The position numbers and the translations under genes were made by a program. From positions 1 through 10,301 of the forward strand of contig CACGEL010000026.1 in NCBI GenBank assembly GCA_902572065.1: a stretch of 10,301 nt of DNA, in the 5' to 3' direction. Origin of the DNA: an uncultured Prochlorococcus sp. (lineage in GTDB: Bacteria > Cyanobacteriota > Cyanobacteriia > PCC-6307 > Cyanobiaceae). Below the pieces are notes generated by a model. The model was not told the DNA's origin and did not search any database. It saw only the letters and a list, made by a program, of their open reading frames with translations. Each line of letters begins with the position of its first letter. The first letter of the stretch is position 1. Below, in pieces: positions 1 through 7,376 of the stretch.

Positions 1-2571
1 TATATTTGTAACTGCGAATTGTAAATTAATTAAGCCAACTACATTTAGTCTATTTGCAATTAATTTTGTCCATTCTTTTACAGTTTCTAATGTTAGTTGA
101 GATAACGAAATTGAAGGTAGGCAACAGGCTGAATCACCAGAATGGATTCCAGCAGGTTCTACATGTTCCATAAGTCCTGCTATAACGACCGACCCGGTAT
201 TATCACACAATGCATCAACATCAATCTCTATCGCATTACTTAAAAATTGATCCAAAAGGATTGGATGGTCGGGTGAAACTTTAACAGCTTCTGATATATA
301 ACGAGATAATTCATTTTTATCTTTAACTATTTCCATAGCCCTGCCACCCAAGACATAAGAAGGCCTAACAACTAATGGGAAGCCTATATTCTTTGCAACT
401 GATAATGCCTCTTCTTGATTACGGGCTATTCCATTCAGAGGTTGTCTGATGTTTAATTCTTCTAGAATCTTTGTGAATTCTTCTCTATCTTCTGCAATAT
501 CAATTGATAAGGGTGATGTTCCAAGAATTTTAGAATTACATTTAACACCTTCTTTTGATTTCAACCAATTGAATAGTGGTAATGATAATTTTAGAGGAGT
601 TTGTCCACCAAATTGTACTATCAGTCCATATGGATTTTCAGCCTCAATAATATTTAGAACATCTTCTAAAGTAACAGGCTCAAAATATAAAATATCACTA
701 GTATCATAATCAGTTGAAACAGTTTCAGGATTACTATTAACCATTATGGTTTGATATCCATTACTTGAAGATTGATATGAAGCATGGCAACAACAGTAAT
801 CAAATTCAATACCTTGACCAATTCTGTTAGGTCCACCTCCTAATATCATAATTTTTTTTGATGGAATCTTATTTGTATAAGAAATTTCATTGTCAGTTAA
901 CTGATAACTACTATTAGAAAAAGATTCTTCATAGGTTGAGTAATGGTATGGCGTATCAGATGAAAACTCAGCTGAACAAGTATCTACTGTTTTATAAAGC
1001 GGCAATATATTTAATTTTTTTCTATAGTTTCTTACTTCAAAAAACTCAGAGTCAGTTAATTTGGCAATCTGTTGATCTGAAAAACCAATTTGCTTAGCAA
1101 ATAACATTAAATCCCTATCAATTCCAACGAGTTTTTTTCCTTTCAAAAATTGATTCTCAAAATTAAAAATATTTCTTAATTTCTCAATAAACCATAAGTC
1201 TATATTAGTTAATTCATTTATGTAAGCATCTGTCTTTCCAGCTTCCATAGCTTTTTTAACTATTAGGATTCTCTCAGAAGTAGGATTTCTTAGATTGTTT
1301 TTTAAATCATTTTCGTTATTGAAATCTTCAATAGAATCACATTCCCAACCATAAATATCAATTTCCAAGGATCTTAAAGCCTTTTGAAAAGATTCTTCAA
1401 ATGAACGGCCAATTGCCATTGATTCTCCAACAGATTTCATTGCTGTATTCAAAATATTTGAAGAACCTTTAAATTTTTCAAAAGCAAATCTTGGTACCTT
1501 AGTTACGACATAATCAATAGAAGGTTCAAAACAGGCAGGGGTTTTTTTTGTAATATCATTGAGAATTTCATCAAGTGTATATCCAACAGATAACAAAGCT
1601 GCAATTTTAGCAATTGGAAATCCTGTAGCTTTGCTAGCTAATGCTGAAGATCTACTTACCCTTGGATTCATCTCAATAACTATTACATCTCCATTTTCTG
1701 GATTTACAGCAAATTGGATATTACTTCCTCCAGTTTCAACACCTACTTCTCTTATGATTTTTAATGATAAGTCTCTGAGTCTCTGATATTCTTTATCAGT
1801 TAATGTTTGAGCAGGAGCAACTGTTATTGAATCGCCAGTATGTACTCCCATCGGGTCTAGATTTTCAATACTACAAATTATCACAACGTTATCAGCTTTA
1901 TCTCTCATTACTTCTAATTCAAATTCCTTCCAACCTATTAAAGATTTTTCAATCAATATTTGATTACTAGGACTTTCATCTAAACCAGATTTGCAAAGAT
2001 CAATAAATTCTTCAAGATTATATGCTATGCCGCCTCCAACTCCTCCTAATGTAAAAGCGGGTCTAATGATTAATGGATATGAATTTATTTGCTTAGATAC
2101 TTTCCTGGCTTCATCCAAATCAGAAGCAATACCTGAAGGGCAAACATTTATATTTATTTTTTCCATCGATTCTTTAAATAATTTTCTATCTTCAGCCTTA
2201 TTAATTGCTTTTAAATCAGCTCCTATTAATTCAACATTATTATTTTTCAAGAAATCGTTTTCAGAAAGTTTTACCACCAAATTAAGAGCAGTCTGTCCAC
2301 CCATTGTTGGAAGTATCGCATCCGGTTTTTCCTTTAAAATTATTTGAGAAACTATTTCGGGAGTTAAAGGCTCAATATACGTTTTATTTGCTAACTCAGG
2401 ATCGGTCATTATAGATGCTGGATTCGAATTAATTAAAATAATTTCATAGCCAGCTTTTCTTAAAGCTTTACATGCTTGAGTTCCAGAATAATCAAATTCA
2501 CATGCTTGACCAATGACAATTGGTCCCGAACCAAGAATAATGATTCTTTTAAGATCACCTCTTTGAGGCAT
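1..2571 (-). CDS. carB: Carbamoyl-phosphate synthetase large subunit, N-terminal 857 codons (runs off the left edge)
   Basis: CarB makes carbamoyl phosphate from bicarbonate, two ATP and ammonia delivered by the glutaminase subunit CarA; the product feeds arginine and pyrimidine synthesis in the cytoplasm. The minus-strand frame starts at ATG 2571-2569 with [17 protein letters not shown], followed by a typical [11 protein letters not shown] stretch. Visible landmarks are [10 protein letters not shown] (Met90 onward), the glycine loop [10 protein letters not shown] (about residue 176), the metal and phosphate site E300-M-N-P-R of the first ATP-grasp half, the start of the second synthetase half ([19 protein letters not shown], plus-strand 785-850), [11 protein letters not shown] (about residue 654) and [16 protein letters not shown] (plus-strand 121-180). 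The frame stays in register to base 1, ending ...[10 protein letters not shown], just before the second ATP-grasp E-x-NPR metal site. I saw no stop codon in the stretches checked. The rest of the protein appears at 9715-10301, minus about 43-44 codons. Divergent from the DUF3318 gene across a 108-base spacer. Confidence 0.97.
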   Translation of the reverse strand, partial: MPQRGDLKRIIILGSGPIVIGQACEFDYSGTQACKALRKAGYEIILINSNPASIMTDPELANKTYIEPLTPEIVSQIILKEKPDAILPTMGGQTALNLVVKLSENDFLKNNNVELIGADLKAINKAEDRKLFKESMEKININVCPSGIASDLDEARKVSKQINSYPLIIRPAFTLGGVGGGIAYNLEEFIDLCKSGLDESPSNQILIEKSLIGWKEFELEVMRDKADNVVIICSIENLDPMGVHTGDSITVAPAQTLTDKEYQRLRDLSLKIIREVGVETGGSNIQFAVNPENGDVIVIEMNPRVSRSSALASKATGFPIAKIAALLSVGYTLDEILNDITKKTPACFEPSIDYVVTKVPRFAFEKFKGSSNILNTAMKSVGESMAIGRSFEESFQKALRSLEIDIYGWECDSIEDFNNENDLKNNLRNPTSERILIVKKAMEAGKTDAYINELTNIDLWFIEKLRNIFNFENQFLKGKKLVGIDRDLMLFAKQIGFSDQQIAKLTDSEFFEVRNYRKKLNILPLYKTVDTCSAEFSSDTPYHYSTYEESFSNSSYQLTDNEISYTNKIPSKKIMILGGGPNRIGQGIEFDYCCCHASYQSSSNGYQTIMVNSNPETVSTDYDTSDILYFEPVTLEDVLNIIEAENPYGLIVQFGGQTPLKLSLPLFNWLKSKEGVKCNSKILGTSPLSIDIAEDREEFTKILEELNIRQPLNGIARNQEEALSVAKNIGFPLVVRPSYVLGGRAMEIVKDKNELSRYISEAVKVSPDHPILLDQFLSNAIEIDVDALCDNTGSVVIAGLMEHVEPAGIHSGDSACCLPSISLSQLTLETVKEWTKLIANRLNVVGLINLQFAVTNI

Positions 2572-2679
2572 AATTTGTAAACTTTGTTTATTTTATGCTA
2601 CTTATAAATCATCAGATGTTAATCAAGTTACTTGAAAAGCAACATTTGTTTCTATAGTATTGTTAGTAAAAAATAATTT
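2572..2679. promoter_or_regulatory. Divergent promoter region between carB and the DUF3318 operon
   Basis: These 108 bases separate two divergent start codons, so they probably hold both promoters. On the plus strand TATAGT (2653-2658) is a reasonable -10 box for the DUF3318-rsfS-CGLD27-asparaginase operon, with an untranslated leader of about 15-20 bases. On the minus strand the AT-rich stretch before the carB ATG offers TATAAG-like and CATAAAAT-like -10 candidates, but none has a convincing -35. No Shine-Dalgarno sequence is obvious before either start, which is common in this group. The placement is inferred from gene layout; only the TATAGT box is read directly. Confidence 0.4.
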
Positions 2680-3318
2680 ATGAGCGAACTTCAGCGACTT
2701 AAGAGTTTGTTGCCTCCGGAGAATGAAAGTTGGGTTTTTATTGAAGCTGCCGCCGCTATAAATCCTCCATTGATAACATTGGAAGAAATTGGTCGTGACG
2801 AAGTTGAAATTCAAATAGATTTAGAAGAATGGGAAAATTATGCAATAGACCATAGAAACTTATTGTTTTGGCATGAAGTAGGGAAAATACAAAATGATGC
2901 AATTCCAAGAGACGGCTGGGAAATGGCAGCTTTGGCAATAGGACTAGGTGGGGCAATAGGTGAACTATGGGTTCAAGATGGATTACTTTTACTACTAGCA
3001 CTTGGTTTATCAGGTTTTGCTGGATATAGACTTTACATAAAAAACAATTCTGAAAAAAAACTACAAGATGCGATTTTTGCAGATGAAAGAGCAATAGACC
3101 TCGCTTGCAGATTTGGATATAGTATTCCAAATGCATATAAAAGTCTTGGTGGGGCATTAAAAGAGCTAATAGAAAAGACTAGAAAGAAGAAAAAAAGAAG
3201 TTTTTTTGAAGATAGATTAGAAGCATTAAGAAAAAGCGCTGAAAAGGCAAGATCAGAATTGTCACAACAAGAAGGTTCGGAAAAATCAGTTTCAAGTGAA
3301 AACGTTTATGGACAGTAA
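2680..3318 (+). CDS. DUF3318 family membrane protein (cyanobacterial, function unknown)
   Basis: A 212-residue protein that I recognise as the cyanobacterial DUF3318 family; its biochemical role is not established. The N-terminus (LPPENESWVFIEAAAA, residues 11-26) and the FWHEVGKI motif (63-70) are the most family-like parts. The His-Glu pair at 65-66 resembles the start of an HExxH zinc-protease motif, but the second histidine is a lysine here, so I do not claim catalysis. Residues about 83-120 form one long or two short hydrophobic segments rich in Gly, Ala and Leu, consistent with membrane insertion. An ADERAID segment (134-140) follows, then a strongly basic, probably helical tail (about 165-200). 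It starts at ATG 2680, is first in an operon, and its last 11 bases overlap the preferred rsfS start. Confidence 0.85.
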   Translation: MSELQRLKSLLPPENESWVFIEAAAAINPPLITLEEIGRDEVEIQIDLEEWENYAIDHRNLLFWHEVGKIQNDAIPRDGWEMAALAIGLGGAIGELWVQDGLLLLLALGLSGFAGYRLYIKNNSEKKLQDAIFADERAIDLACRFGYSIPNAYKSLGGALKELIEKTRKKKKRSFFEDRLEALRKSAEKARSELSQQEGSEKSVSSENVYGQ

Positions 3319-3652
3319 ATTTTTAGTTTTAATGGCAGCAAAAGCTTGTGATAAAAAAAAGGCCAAAGAGATAAGATTGATTAATATTAATAAAGTCTCG
3401 TACATTAGTGAATGGATACTTATTGCTGAAGGCTTATCAGATGTACAAGTTAGGTCAATTTCTAACTCTGTAGAGGTGGAATTAAGAGAAAATGCAAATA
3501 TTGAACCAATTAGAAAAGAAGGAATTAACGAAGCAAAATGGGCTTTGCTTGATTATGGAGATTTAATAATAAATATTTTTCAACCTGAAATAAGAAAATT
3601 TTATGATCTTGAATCTTTTTGGAGCAATGGCGATAATTTGAAATTCCCATAA
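3308..3652 (+). CDS. rsfS: Ribosome silencing factor RsfS (Iojap/DUF143 family)
   Basis: RsfS binds ribosomal protein uL14 on the large subunit and blocks joining with the small subunit, lowering translation when nutrients are short. The 114-residue product is normal length for the family. Conserved parts are visible: the helix LMAAKACDKKKAKEI (8-22), the strand and loop SYISEWILIAEGLSDVQVRS (31-50), matching the family pattern of a hydrophobic strand followed by S-x-x-Q-V, and the C-terminal signature WALLDYGDLIINIF (78-91) followed by RKFYDLESFW (96-105). I chose ATG 3308 rather than the in-frame GTG 3296 because MDSKFLVLMAAK fits the usual N-terminus; GTG would only add MKTF. Either start overlaps the DUF3318 stop, implying translational coupling. 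CGLD27 begins 6 bases after the stop. Confidence 0.93.
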   Translation: MDSKFLVLMAAKACDKKKAKEIRLININKVSYISEWILIAEGLSDVQVRSISNSVEVELRENANIEPIRKEGINEAKWALLDYGDLIINIFQPEIRKFYDLESFWSNGDNLKFP

Positions 3653-3658
3653 ACAATA

Positions 3659-4156
3659 ATGATGCCCCTATCTAATTGTCCTGTTCCTAAAAACCAACAA
3701 CCCACAAATGAATTTATTGAATTATCTAAATCTAAAATATTTTCATGGCCTAAATCAAAGTTATCTTTTGTATTTATATTACTTAAGTTTTGGTTAGGAA
3801 CTTTTCTTTTCTTTATTATTATTTCTTCAGGTAGTGTCTATTTCGAAACTGATAGATTAAAGTACATTTTATTAAGCTTCTTTTGTAGTTTATCTTTACC
3901 ATTTCTTTTATCTATTAGGTTATATCTTGGCTGGAATCATATATTTAAAAGATTAACTTCTGAAAAAGTGGAATATGAAGAATCAGGATGGTATGACGGA
4001 CAAATATGGATTAAACCAGTTAATTTAAAGGAGAAAGAATCATTAATAGCAAGTTTAGAAGTAAAGCCGATTTTAAAAAATTTAATACAAATTTTATCTC
4101 TTATTATAATATTTGCCTTAATAGGAATTTTGCTCTTCCAATACAATAATATCTAA
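3659..4156 (+). CDS. CGLD27 family (DUF1230) thylakoid/envelope membrane protein
   Basis: A 165-residue protein with the hallmarks of DUF1230/CGLD27, a family conserved in cyanobacteria, green algae, plants and diatoms. The N-terminal CPVPKNQQPTNEF (7-19) and the central KVEYEESGWYDGQIWIKP (103-120) are the family's two diagnostic motifs. Hydrophobic segments at about 36-58, 67-88 and 140-161 predict three membrane spans, with the YEESGWYDGQ motif in the loop between spans two and three. Plant and algal homologues are linked to acclimation to iron limitation and photosynthetic fitness; the molecular activity is unknown and its role here is inference. The gene starts ATGATG at 3659 (3662 is equally possible), 6 bases after rsfS, and its stop is one base before the asparaginase ATG, so these are almost certainly co-transcribed. 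Confidence 0.9.
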   Translation: MMPLSNCPVPKNQQPTNEFIELSKSKIFSWPKSKLSFVFILLKFWLGTFLFFIIISSGSVYFETDRLKYILLSFFCSLSLPFLLSIRLYLGWNHIFKRLTSEKVEYEESGWYDGQIWIKPVNLKEKESLIASLEVKPILKNLIQILSLIIIFALIGILLFQYNNI

Positions 4157-4157
4157 A

Positions 4158-5123
4158 ATGAGTTCTAATTTTAAAAATTTATACACATCAAACAACCCTC
4201 CTTTAGATGTAATATTAATGAGAGGTTCGAAACTCGAATCAATTCACAAAGTACATGCAGTAATAAGTGATAAAAAGGGTAGAGTTTTAATGTGTGCAGG
4301 CAATCCGGAATATAAAAGTTTTATGAGATCAGCATTAAAACCTTTTCAAGCAATTCCATTTGTAAGCAGTGGAGCATCATCAAAGATCAAAAACTCATCA
4401 AAGTCAATAGCTTTATCCTGCGGATCTCATAGTGGATCAATATTACATACTAGAGAAGCTTACAAAATCTTATGGGAATACGACATAGATATCAATAATC
4501 TTAAATGCCCTTTAAAAATTACTAGTCCTTTAGAACATAATTGTTCAGGGAAGCATGCAGCGTTTCTTGCAACATGTAAAAAATTAAATTGGCCTTTAGA
4601 AAGTTATTTAAAAGGAGATCATCCTCTTCAGATAGAAATATTTAGGATAATATCCGAACTTCTTGAAATTCCTTTAAAAAATATTTATGCAGAAAGAGAT
4701 GATTGCGGGGCTCCAACTCTTTATATGAAATTAATCGAGATGGCAAAATTATATTCACTTTTAAGCAGTTCAGACAACGCTGAGTTAGAACAAATAAGTA
4801 GAGCTATGACAACTGATCCGGAAATGATAAGTGATCATAACAGATTTGATACCGAAGTAATAAAGTCCTCACATGGGCAAGTGATAAGTAAAGGAGGAGC
4901 AGAAGGAATACAATGTCTTTGTAAAGTAAATGAAGGAATTGGTTTAGCTTTAAAAGTCGAAGATGGTTCAAAAAGAGCTAAACAAGCTGTAGGTTTACAT
5001 TTATTAAAACAACTAGAATGGATATCTGAGTTAAGAATACAAGACATAAAGGAAAAAATCTTAAAATTATCAGAAGGTGTTCAAATAGAAGTAAAAGGTA
5101 AACTAAAATTCCAAGAATCCTAA
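4158..5123 (+). CDS. Asparaginase (asparaginase-II family, thermolabile type)
   Basis: A 321-residue enzyme of the asparaginase_II family (PF06089), which hydrolyses L-asparagine to aspartate and ammonia. It is unrelated in sequence to the E. coli AnsA/AnsB fold. Family motifs are clear: RSALKPFQAIP (57-67), the SCGSHSG loop (87-93), HNCSGKHAAFLATC (127-140), the catalytic-region RDDCGAPT (180-187), SKGGAEG (244-250) and EDGSKRA (268-274). No signal peptide or membrane segment is visible, so it should be cytoplasmic. The ATG at 4158 lies one base after the CGLD27 stop (TAAAATG), pointing to coupled translation as the last gene of the 2680-5123 operon. In a nitrogen-poor ocean it would recycle amide nitrogen. 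The tRNA-fMet promoter follows immediately, with no strong terminator between. Confidence 0.92.
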   Translation: MSSNFKNLYTSNNPPLDVILMRGSKLESIHKVHAVISDKKGRVLMCAGNPEYKSFMRSALKPFQAIPFVSSGASSKIKNSSKSIALSCGSHSGSILHTREAYKILWEYDIDINNLKCPLKITSPLEHNCSGKHAAFLATCKKLNWPLESYLKGDHPLQIEIFRIISELLEIPLKNIYAERDDCGAPTLYMKLIEMAKLYSLLSSSDNAELEQISRAMTTDPEMISDHNRFDTEVIKSSHGQVISKGGAEGIQCLCKVNEGIGLALKVEDGSKRAKQAVGLHLLKQLEWISELRIQDIKEKILKLSEGVQIEVKGKLKFQES

Positions 5124-5154
5124 AAAAGATAAAAAAGATCCCCTTTCAGATGTA

Positions 5155-5163
5155 TGCTATATA
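5155..5163 (+). promoter_or_regulatory. Extended -10 promoter of tRNA-fMet
   Basis: TGCTATATA at 5155-5163 fits an extended -10 element (TGn followed by a TATAAT-like box). The expected transcription start, 6-7 bases downstream, falls almost exactly on the first tRNA base (5169), implying little or no 5' leader. No good -35 is seen at the right distance, which extended -10 promoters often do without. Position relative to the tRNA is the main support. Confidence 0.5.
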
Positions 5164-5168
5164 TGTGA

Positions 5169-5245
<77 letters not shown>

Positions 5246-5252
5246 TAGATAT

Positions 5253-5274
5253 AGCCCCAATATGGGGCTTTTTT
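5253..5274 (+). terminator. Rho-independent terminator after tRNA-fMet
   Basis: AGCCCCA (5253-5259) pairs with TGGGGCT (5263-5269) around a 3-base loop, followed by a run of T (5269-5274). It is GC-rich against an AT-rich background and lies just after the tRNA CCA end, so it should end the tRNA transcript and any read-through from the asparaginase operon. Confidence 0.93.
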
Positions 5275-5337
5275 ATTTCCTATAGCTAAATTTATCAATG
5301 ATTTAAAAACTTATAAAACTTACATCAACTAATTTAA

Positions 5338-5400
5338 TATAAAGTACATTCTCAAGGGGGCGTTGAATAAGAGAAAAGTCTTCGGACTGAAAAACCTAAT
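5338..5400 (+). ncRNA. Possible short structured RNA or 5' leader with a UUCG hairpin
   Basis: A TATAAA box (5338-5343) precedes a locally GC-richer stretch (CAAGGGGGCG, 5354-5363). It is followed by AGTC-TTCG-GACT (5377-5388), a 4-bp stem closed by a UUCG tetraloop, an unusually stable type. No open frame of useful length explains the conservation-like composition. It could be a small RNA or the structured leader of the 84-residue gene at 5520. There is no -35 match and no terminator, so the call is weak. Confidence 0.25.
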
Positions 5401-5519
5401 GATAAGATTTTACAAATGGATATTTAAATAAAAAGGATTTAATTACTGAAATAGGAATGATTTAATCTAATGCTGATTGACAGTCGATCTAAACTTAGAG
5501 GGATAAAACCTTCTTTTCT

Positions 5520-5774
5520 ATGTCATCTAATAAAAGTCCAAATATCATCAAATACTGTGTAATCACATCTTCAACTGCGATAGTCCTCATTTTTTTCTCT
5601 TTGATACCTGTTTCAAAAAAGGCATTTTATTGGAATCAATGCTTTAAAAAAACATATCAATGGATTGATAAAAATGAATTGGAACTTAAAAGTTGGGAAA
5701 AATCATCAAAAGAAAGTATTGCAGTAGCAGTTTGTAATGGTGCGGTCTACAAACCTAAATTCAAAAGAAAGTAA
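5520..5774 (+). CDS. Small membrane-anchored hypothetical protein (84 residues)
   Basis: I recognise the style of a Prochlorococcus/Synechococcus hypothetical family but no function. Residues about 11-31 form one hydrophobic segment (CVITSSTAIVLIFFSLIP within it) that could be a signal anchor. After it comes a polar domain with two cysteines: YWNQCFKKTYQWID (37-50, Cys41) and SIAVAVCNGAVYKP (66-79, Cys72). The W-x-x-C...T-x-x-W...A-x-x-x-C-N-G spacing looks like a conserved core, and the two cysteines could form a disulfide outside the cytoplasm (inference). The basic tail is KPKFKRK. The start at ATG 5520 follows an AT-rich leader without a clear Shine-Dalgarno. It converges with the DUF3721 gene with 47 bases between stops and no visible terminator. 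Confidence 0.7.
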   Translation: MSSNKSPNIIKYCVITSSTAIVLIFFSLIPVSKKAFYWNQCFKKTYQWIDKNELELKSWEKSSKESIAVAVCNGAVYKPKFKRK

Positions 5775-5821
5775 TTTAGTTATTGGTCAATCTTCAAGTA
5801 AGAGTAAATTAGCTAGGTTAT

Positions 5822-6031
5822 TTAATGGTTATATTTATGCATCCTGCATGGCATCCACTTATCACCCATTTGATGAGCTCCTTCACAACCAAATCTATAG
5901 GCTTCTTTTTCAGCCTGTGCTTTATTATCAAATAACAATGGTACTTTCATTTCTTCCTCCACTGACTTATTAGAACAACTTAATGAAAGAATTGACATTA
6001 AAAGCAAAGGAATAACCTTATACTTATCCAT
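5822..6031 (-). CDS. DUF3721 small probable lipoprotein (69 residues)
   Basis: The C-terminal half carries the short DUF3721 motif found in marine cyanobacteria: a KAQAEKEAYRFGCEGAH segment followed by QMGDKWMPCRMH (about 37-65). Cys49, His53, Cys62 and His65 could bind a metal or form a disulfide; this is inference. The N-terminus MDKYKVIPLLLMSILSLSCS is a short signal peptide ending at Cys19. The SLSC site resembles a lipobox, though the -3 residue is Ser rather than the usual Leu, so lipidation is probable but not certain. I chose ATG 6031 because it puts two charged residues directly before the hydrophobic core; an upstream in-frame ATG at 6067 would add 12 hydrophobic residues and overlap the divergent gene. 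Only 13 bases separate the 6031 start from the divergent ATG at 6045. Confidence 0.82.
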   Translation of the reverse strand: MDKYKVIPLLLMSILSLSCSNKSVEEEMKVPLLFDNKAQAEKEAYRFGCEGAHQMGDKWMPCRMHKYNH

Positions 6032-6044
6032 TAAAATAATTAGT

Positions 6045-6230
6045 ATGAGTACAAAATGGGATGACACTTCTTGGCAGAAAGAGTTCTTGGATATGAAAGG
6101 ACATAAACCTTCAGATGCAAAACTCCTAATGAAAGGTGCAACAGGATTAAAGGATGCTTGGCGCTTAGGAATTCTACACGTTGAATACGAAAAGTTGAAG
6201 AAAAGACAAGAGGAAAATCAACAGCAGTAA
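6045..6230 (+). CDS. Hypothetical protein (61 residues), soluble, charged
   Basis: No function recognised. The product is short, soluble and highly charged: MSTKWDDTSWQKEFLDMKGH, then KPSDAKLLMKGATGLKDAWRLGI (21-43), then a probable helix HVEYEKLKKRQEENQQQ (45-61). Two tryptophans near the N-terminus and the compact helical pattern look like a real small domain rather than a chance frame. Start and codon use are normal for the window. It is divergent from the DUF3721 lipoprotein with only 13 bases between starts, so each promoter must lie inside or beside the other gene. No Shine-Dalgarno is seen. Confidence 0.68.
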   Translation: MSTKWDDTSWQKEFLDMKGHKPSDAKLLMKGATGLKDAWRLGILHVEYEKLKKRQEENQQQ

Positions 6231-6303
6231 CTAACAAATTGTCTCAATCTACTTCCATATTCAAATCTTTTAAGAGATAACAATAGAAAATAGTCTTCTT
6301 TCT

Positions 6304-6414
6304 GTGATTCCACTCTCAATATTTCTAATACTCCTTGGTCTGTATAGTGCTATGGGTCAAAAGTTTTATGCCTTGTTTCTAAGGAAGCATTGGATAAACA
6401 ACAGCAATAACTAA
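6304..6414 (+). CDS. Possible very small membrane protein (36 residues, GTG start)
   Basis: A 36-codon frame from GTG 6304 begins MIPLSIFLILLGLYSAMGQ, continues KFYALFLRKHWINNSNN and ends at TAA 6412-6414. It has one clean membrane span (about 2-17) followed by a basic, aromatic segment, as expected for a tiny inner-membrane protein. Such mini-proteins are frequent in Prochlorococcus. There is no ribosome binding site, and GTG is the only start choice. It may be real or a chance frame in AT-rich DNA. Confidence 0.35.
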   Translation: MIPLSIFLILLGLYSAMGQKFYALFLRKHWINNSNN

Positions 6415-6976
6415 ATAAAAAATACTCAAATGCGGACAGCTATAATTAACAACAAGCTTATAATTTTAGAGTTAAATCTCATATCTAATTTATTTAACTA
6501 AATTATTAATAAGAATCGGAGTGCTTTCGGCAAACACACATATAGATGAAACATTAGTAAAAGAGTAATAGCCTAGAAATCTCGAATATAATGCTCTTTC
6601 AAAAATTGTGTCTTCATCTCTATCTCGCTTTCCTAAGTTTCATCTCTCTTCTGACAAGCAATTCTGCAGTATCAAACATATTCCTTAGAAAAACTTCTAA
6701 TAGCATTTAATAAAAACGTCTCTACTTCATAAATAGCAATGATATTTTTTGGCAATAGTTGTGCTTAATAAATCCTTTTGGCTATTTTGATTATTTCTCT
6801 AATTAGTATGAGATTATTAATGTTTTTTGCAGTCAATAAGAATTACGTTACTTATTCCCATGTCATGCGTCCAGAAATATAAACTTAGAGGAAGGTTTAT
6901 GAACGATATCATTCGTTAATTATTATTGAGAGAGTAATTCTTACTAAATTTTCTTATCTTTTAAAAAAACGTAAAT
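6415..6976. other. Gene-poor stretch with only tiny frames
   Basis: No gene of normal size is supported here. Several very short frames exist but none is convincing: minus 6672-6755 (27 codons, TTG start, MPKNIIAIYEVETFLLNAIR...), plus 6808-6882 (24 codons) and minus 6817-6912 (31 codons, MISFINLPLSLYFW...). The first reads most like protein and could be a fragment of a decayed gene. A short inverted repeat AACGA/TCGTT (6903-6907 and 6914-6918) lies near the end of the stretch. Frequent stops in all frames suggest decayed or non-coding DNA. Confidence 0.5.
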
Positions 6977-7186
6977 CTAATCGACGTATACAAAGCAAGA
7001 ATAGTCTGATGGATTTAATTTACATTCCCCATGCCAGTATCCAGTTAAGTCTGTTAAAAATCCTTGCTCTTTAATTAATTCTACAATTGTTGAATATTCT
7101 CTAGCGTTATAAGGATCTCTTGAGTTCTCATCTTGAATAATGAATGTTAATTTTAATTGGATGGGACTTACCTCGTATCTATATAT
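6977..7186 (-). pseudogene. Coding-like 69-codon frame that has lost its start codon
   Basis: The minus strand reads YRYEVSPIQLKLTF, then IIQDENSRDPYNAREYSTIV, then ELIKEQGFLTDLTGYWHGEC and KLNPSDYSCFVYVD, ending at a TAG (plus-strand 6977-6979). Composition, amphipathic pattern and paired Cys/Trp content look like a genuine small soluble protein, and I believe it resembles a Prochlorococcus hypothetical family; no function is known. The frame opens after a TAA (7190-7192) and contains no ATG, GTG or TTG. The codon where a start would be expected, just before TYR-ARG-TYR, is ATA (7184-7186), one base from ATG. Either the gene lost its start by mutation, or it uses a rare ATA start. A sequencing error is also possible. 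Confidence 0.55.
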
Positions 7187-7341
7187 GGTTTAATCCATTT
7201 AGTTAGTTGAACTTTATTATTATGTCTGCATTAACAGGAAGTAAAACATAAGAATTTATGATTAAAAAGAACTTACTGATCGCTATTGATCGAGATTAAA
7301 ACATATTTAGAGGATCTTGGGAGTCTTATCCTAGACCTGAG
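7187..7341. other. Non-coding or decayed DNA
   Basis: Short frames broken by stops occupy both strands. The plus-strand frame MSALTGSKT, stop, EFMIKKNLLIAIDRD, stop, NIFRGSWESYPRPELPLYIS reads partly protein-like across two stops, and the minus strand has similar broken pieces. This may be a degraded gene, but I cannot name its source. Confidence 0.3.
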
Positions 7342-7370
7342 TTGCCACTATATATTTCTGTTGCTATAAA
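7342..7370 (+). promoter_or_regulatory. Strong sigma-70 type promoter for a putative small RNA
   Basis: TTGCCA (7342-7347) is one base from the -35 consensus, the spacer is exactly 17 bases, and TATAAA (7365-7370) is one base from the -10 consensus, with an extended TG at 7362-7363. The predicted start, about 7376-7378, coincides with the first base of the hairpin at 7377. This is the best promoter match I see in the window, and no normal-sized gene lies downstream on this strand for about 480 bases. Confidence 0.6.
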
Positions 7371-7376
7371 TATGAA

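Noticed and set aside
65..94. DUF3318 His65-Glu66 as a zinc-protease active site (residue numbers within the protein at 2680-3318)
   Set aside because: The second histidine of HExxH is lysine, and no other zinc ligand pattern is evident.
449..2347. Plus-strand open frames at 449-709, 1559-1786 and 1991-2347
   Set aside because: They lie wholly opposite carB, whose minus-strand frame carries clear family motifs through all of them; their own translations are Ser/Ile/Leu-rich without domain character.
2623..3157. Minus-strand open frames at 2623-2814 and 2756-3157
   Set aside because: Antisense to the well-supported DUF3318 gene and not protein-like.
3937..5047. Minus-strand open frames at 3937-4146 and 4835-5047
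   Set aside because: Antisense shadows of CGLD27 and asparaginase.
5471..5560. 29-codon plus frame starting MLIDSRSKLRG
   Set aside because: Overlaps the better 84-residue gene in another frame and shows no domain-like pattern.
5737..5973. Plus-strand frame of 78 codons
   Set aside because: Overlaps the end of the 84-residue gene and runs opposite the DUF3721 lipoprotein, which has a recognisable motif and signal peptide.
6040..6237. Minus-strand frame of 65 codons
   Set aside because: Exact antisense of the 61-residue gene, with less protein-like composition.
6260..6268. TTCAAATCT, matching part of the tRNA-fMet T-loop, as a possible attachment-site repeat
   Set aside because: Only 9 bases, of common AT-rich composition, with no integrase and no longer match to the tRNA 3' end in 5246-7857.
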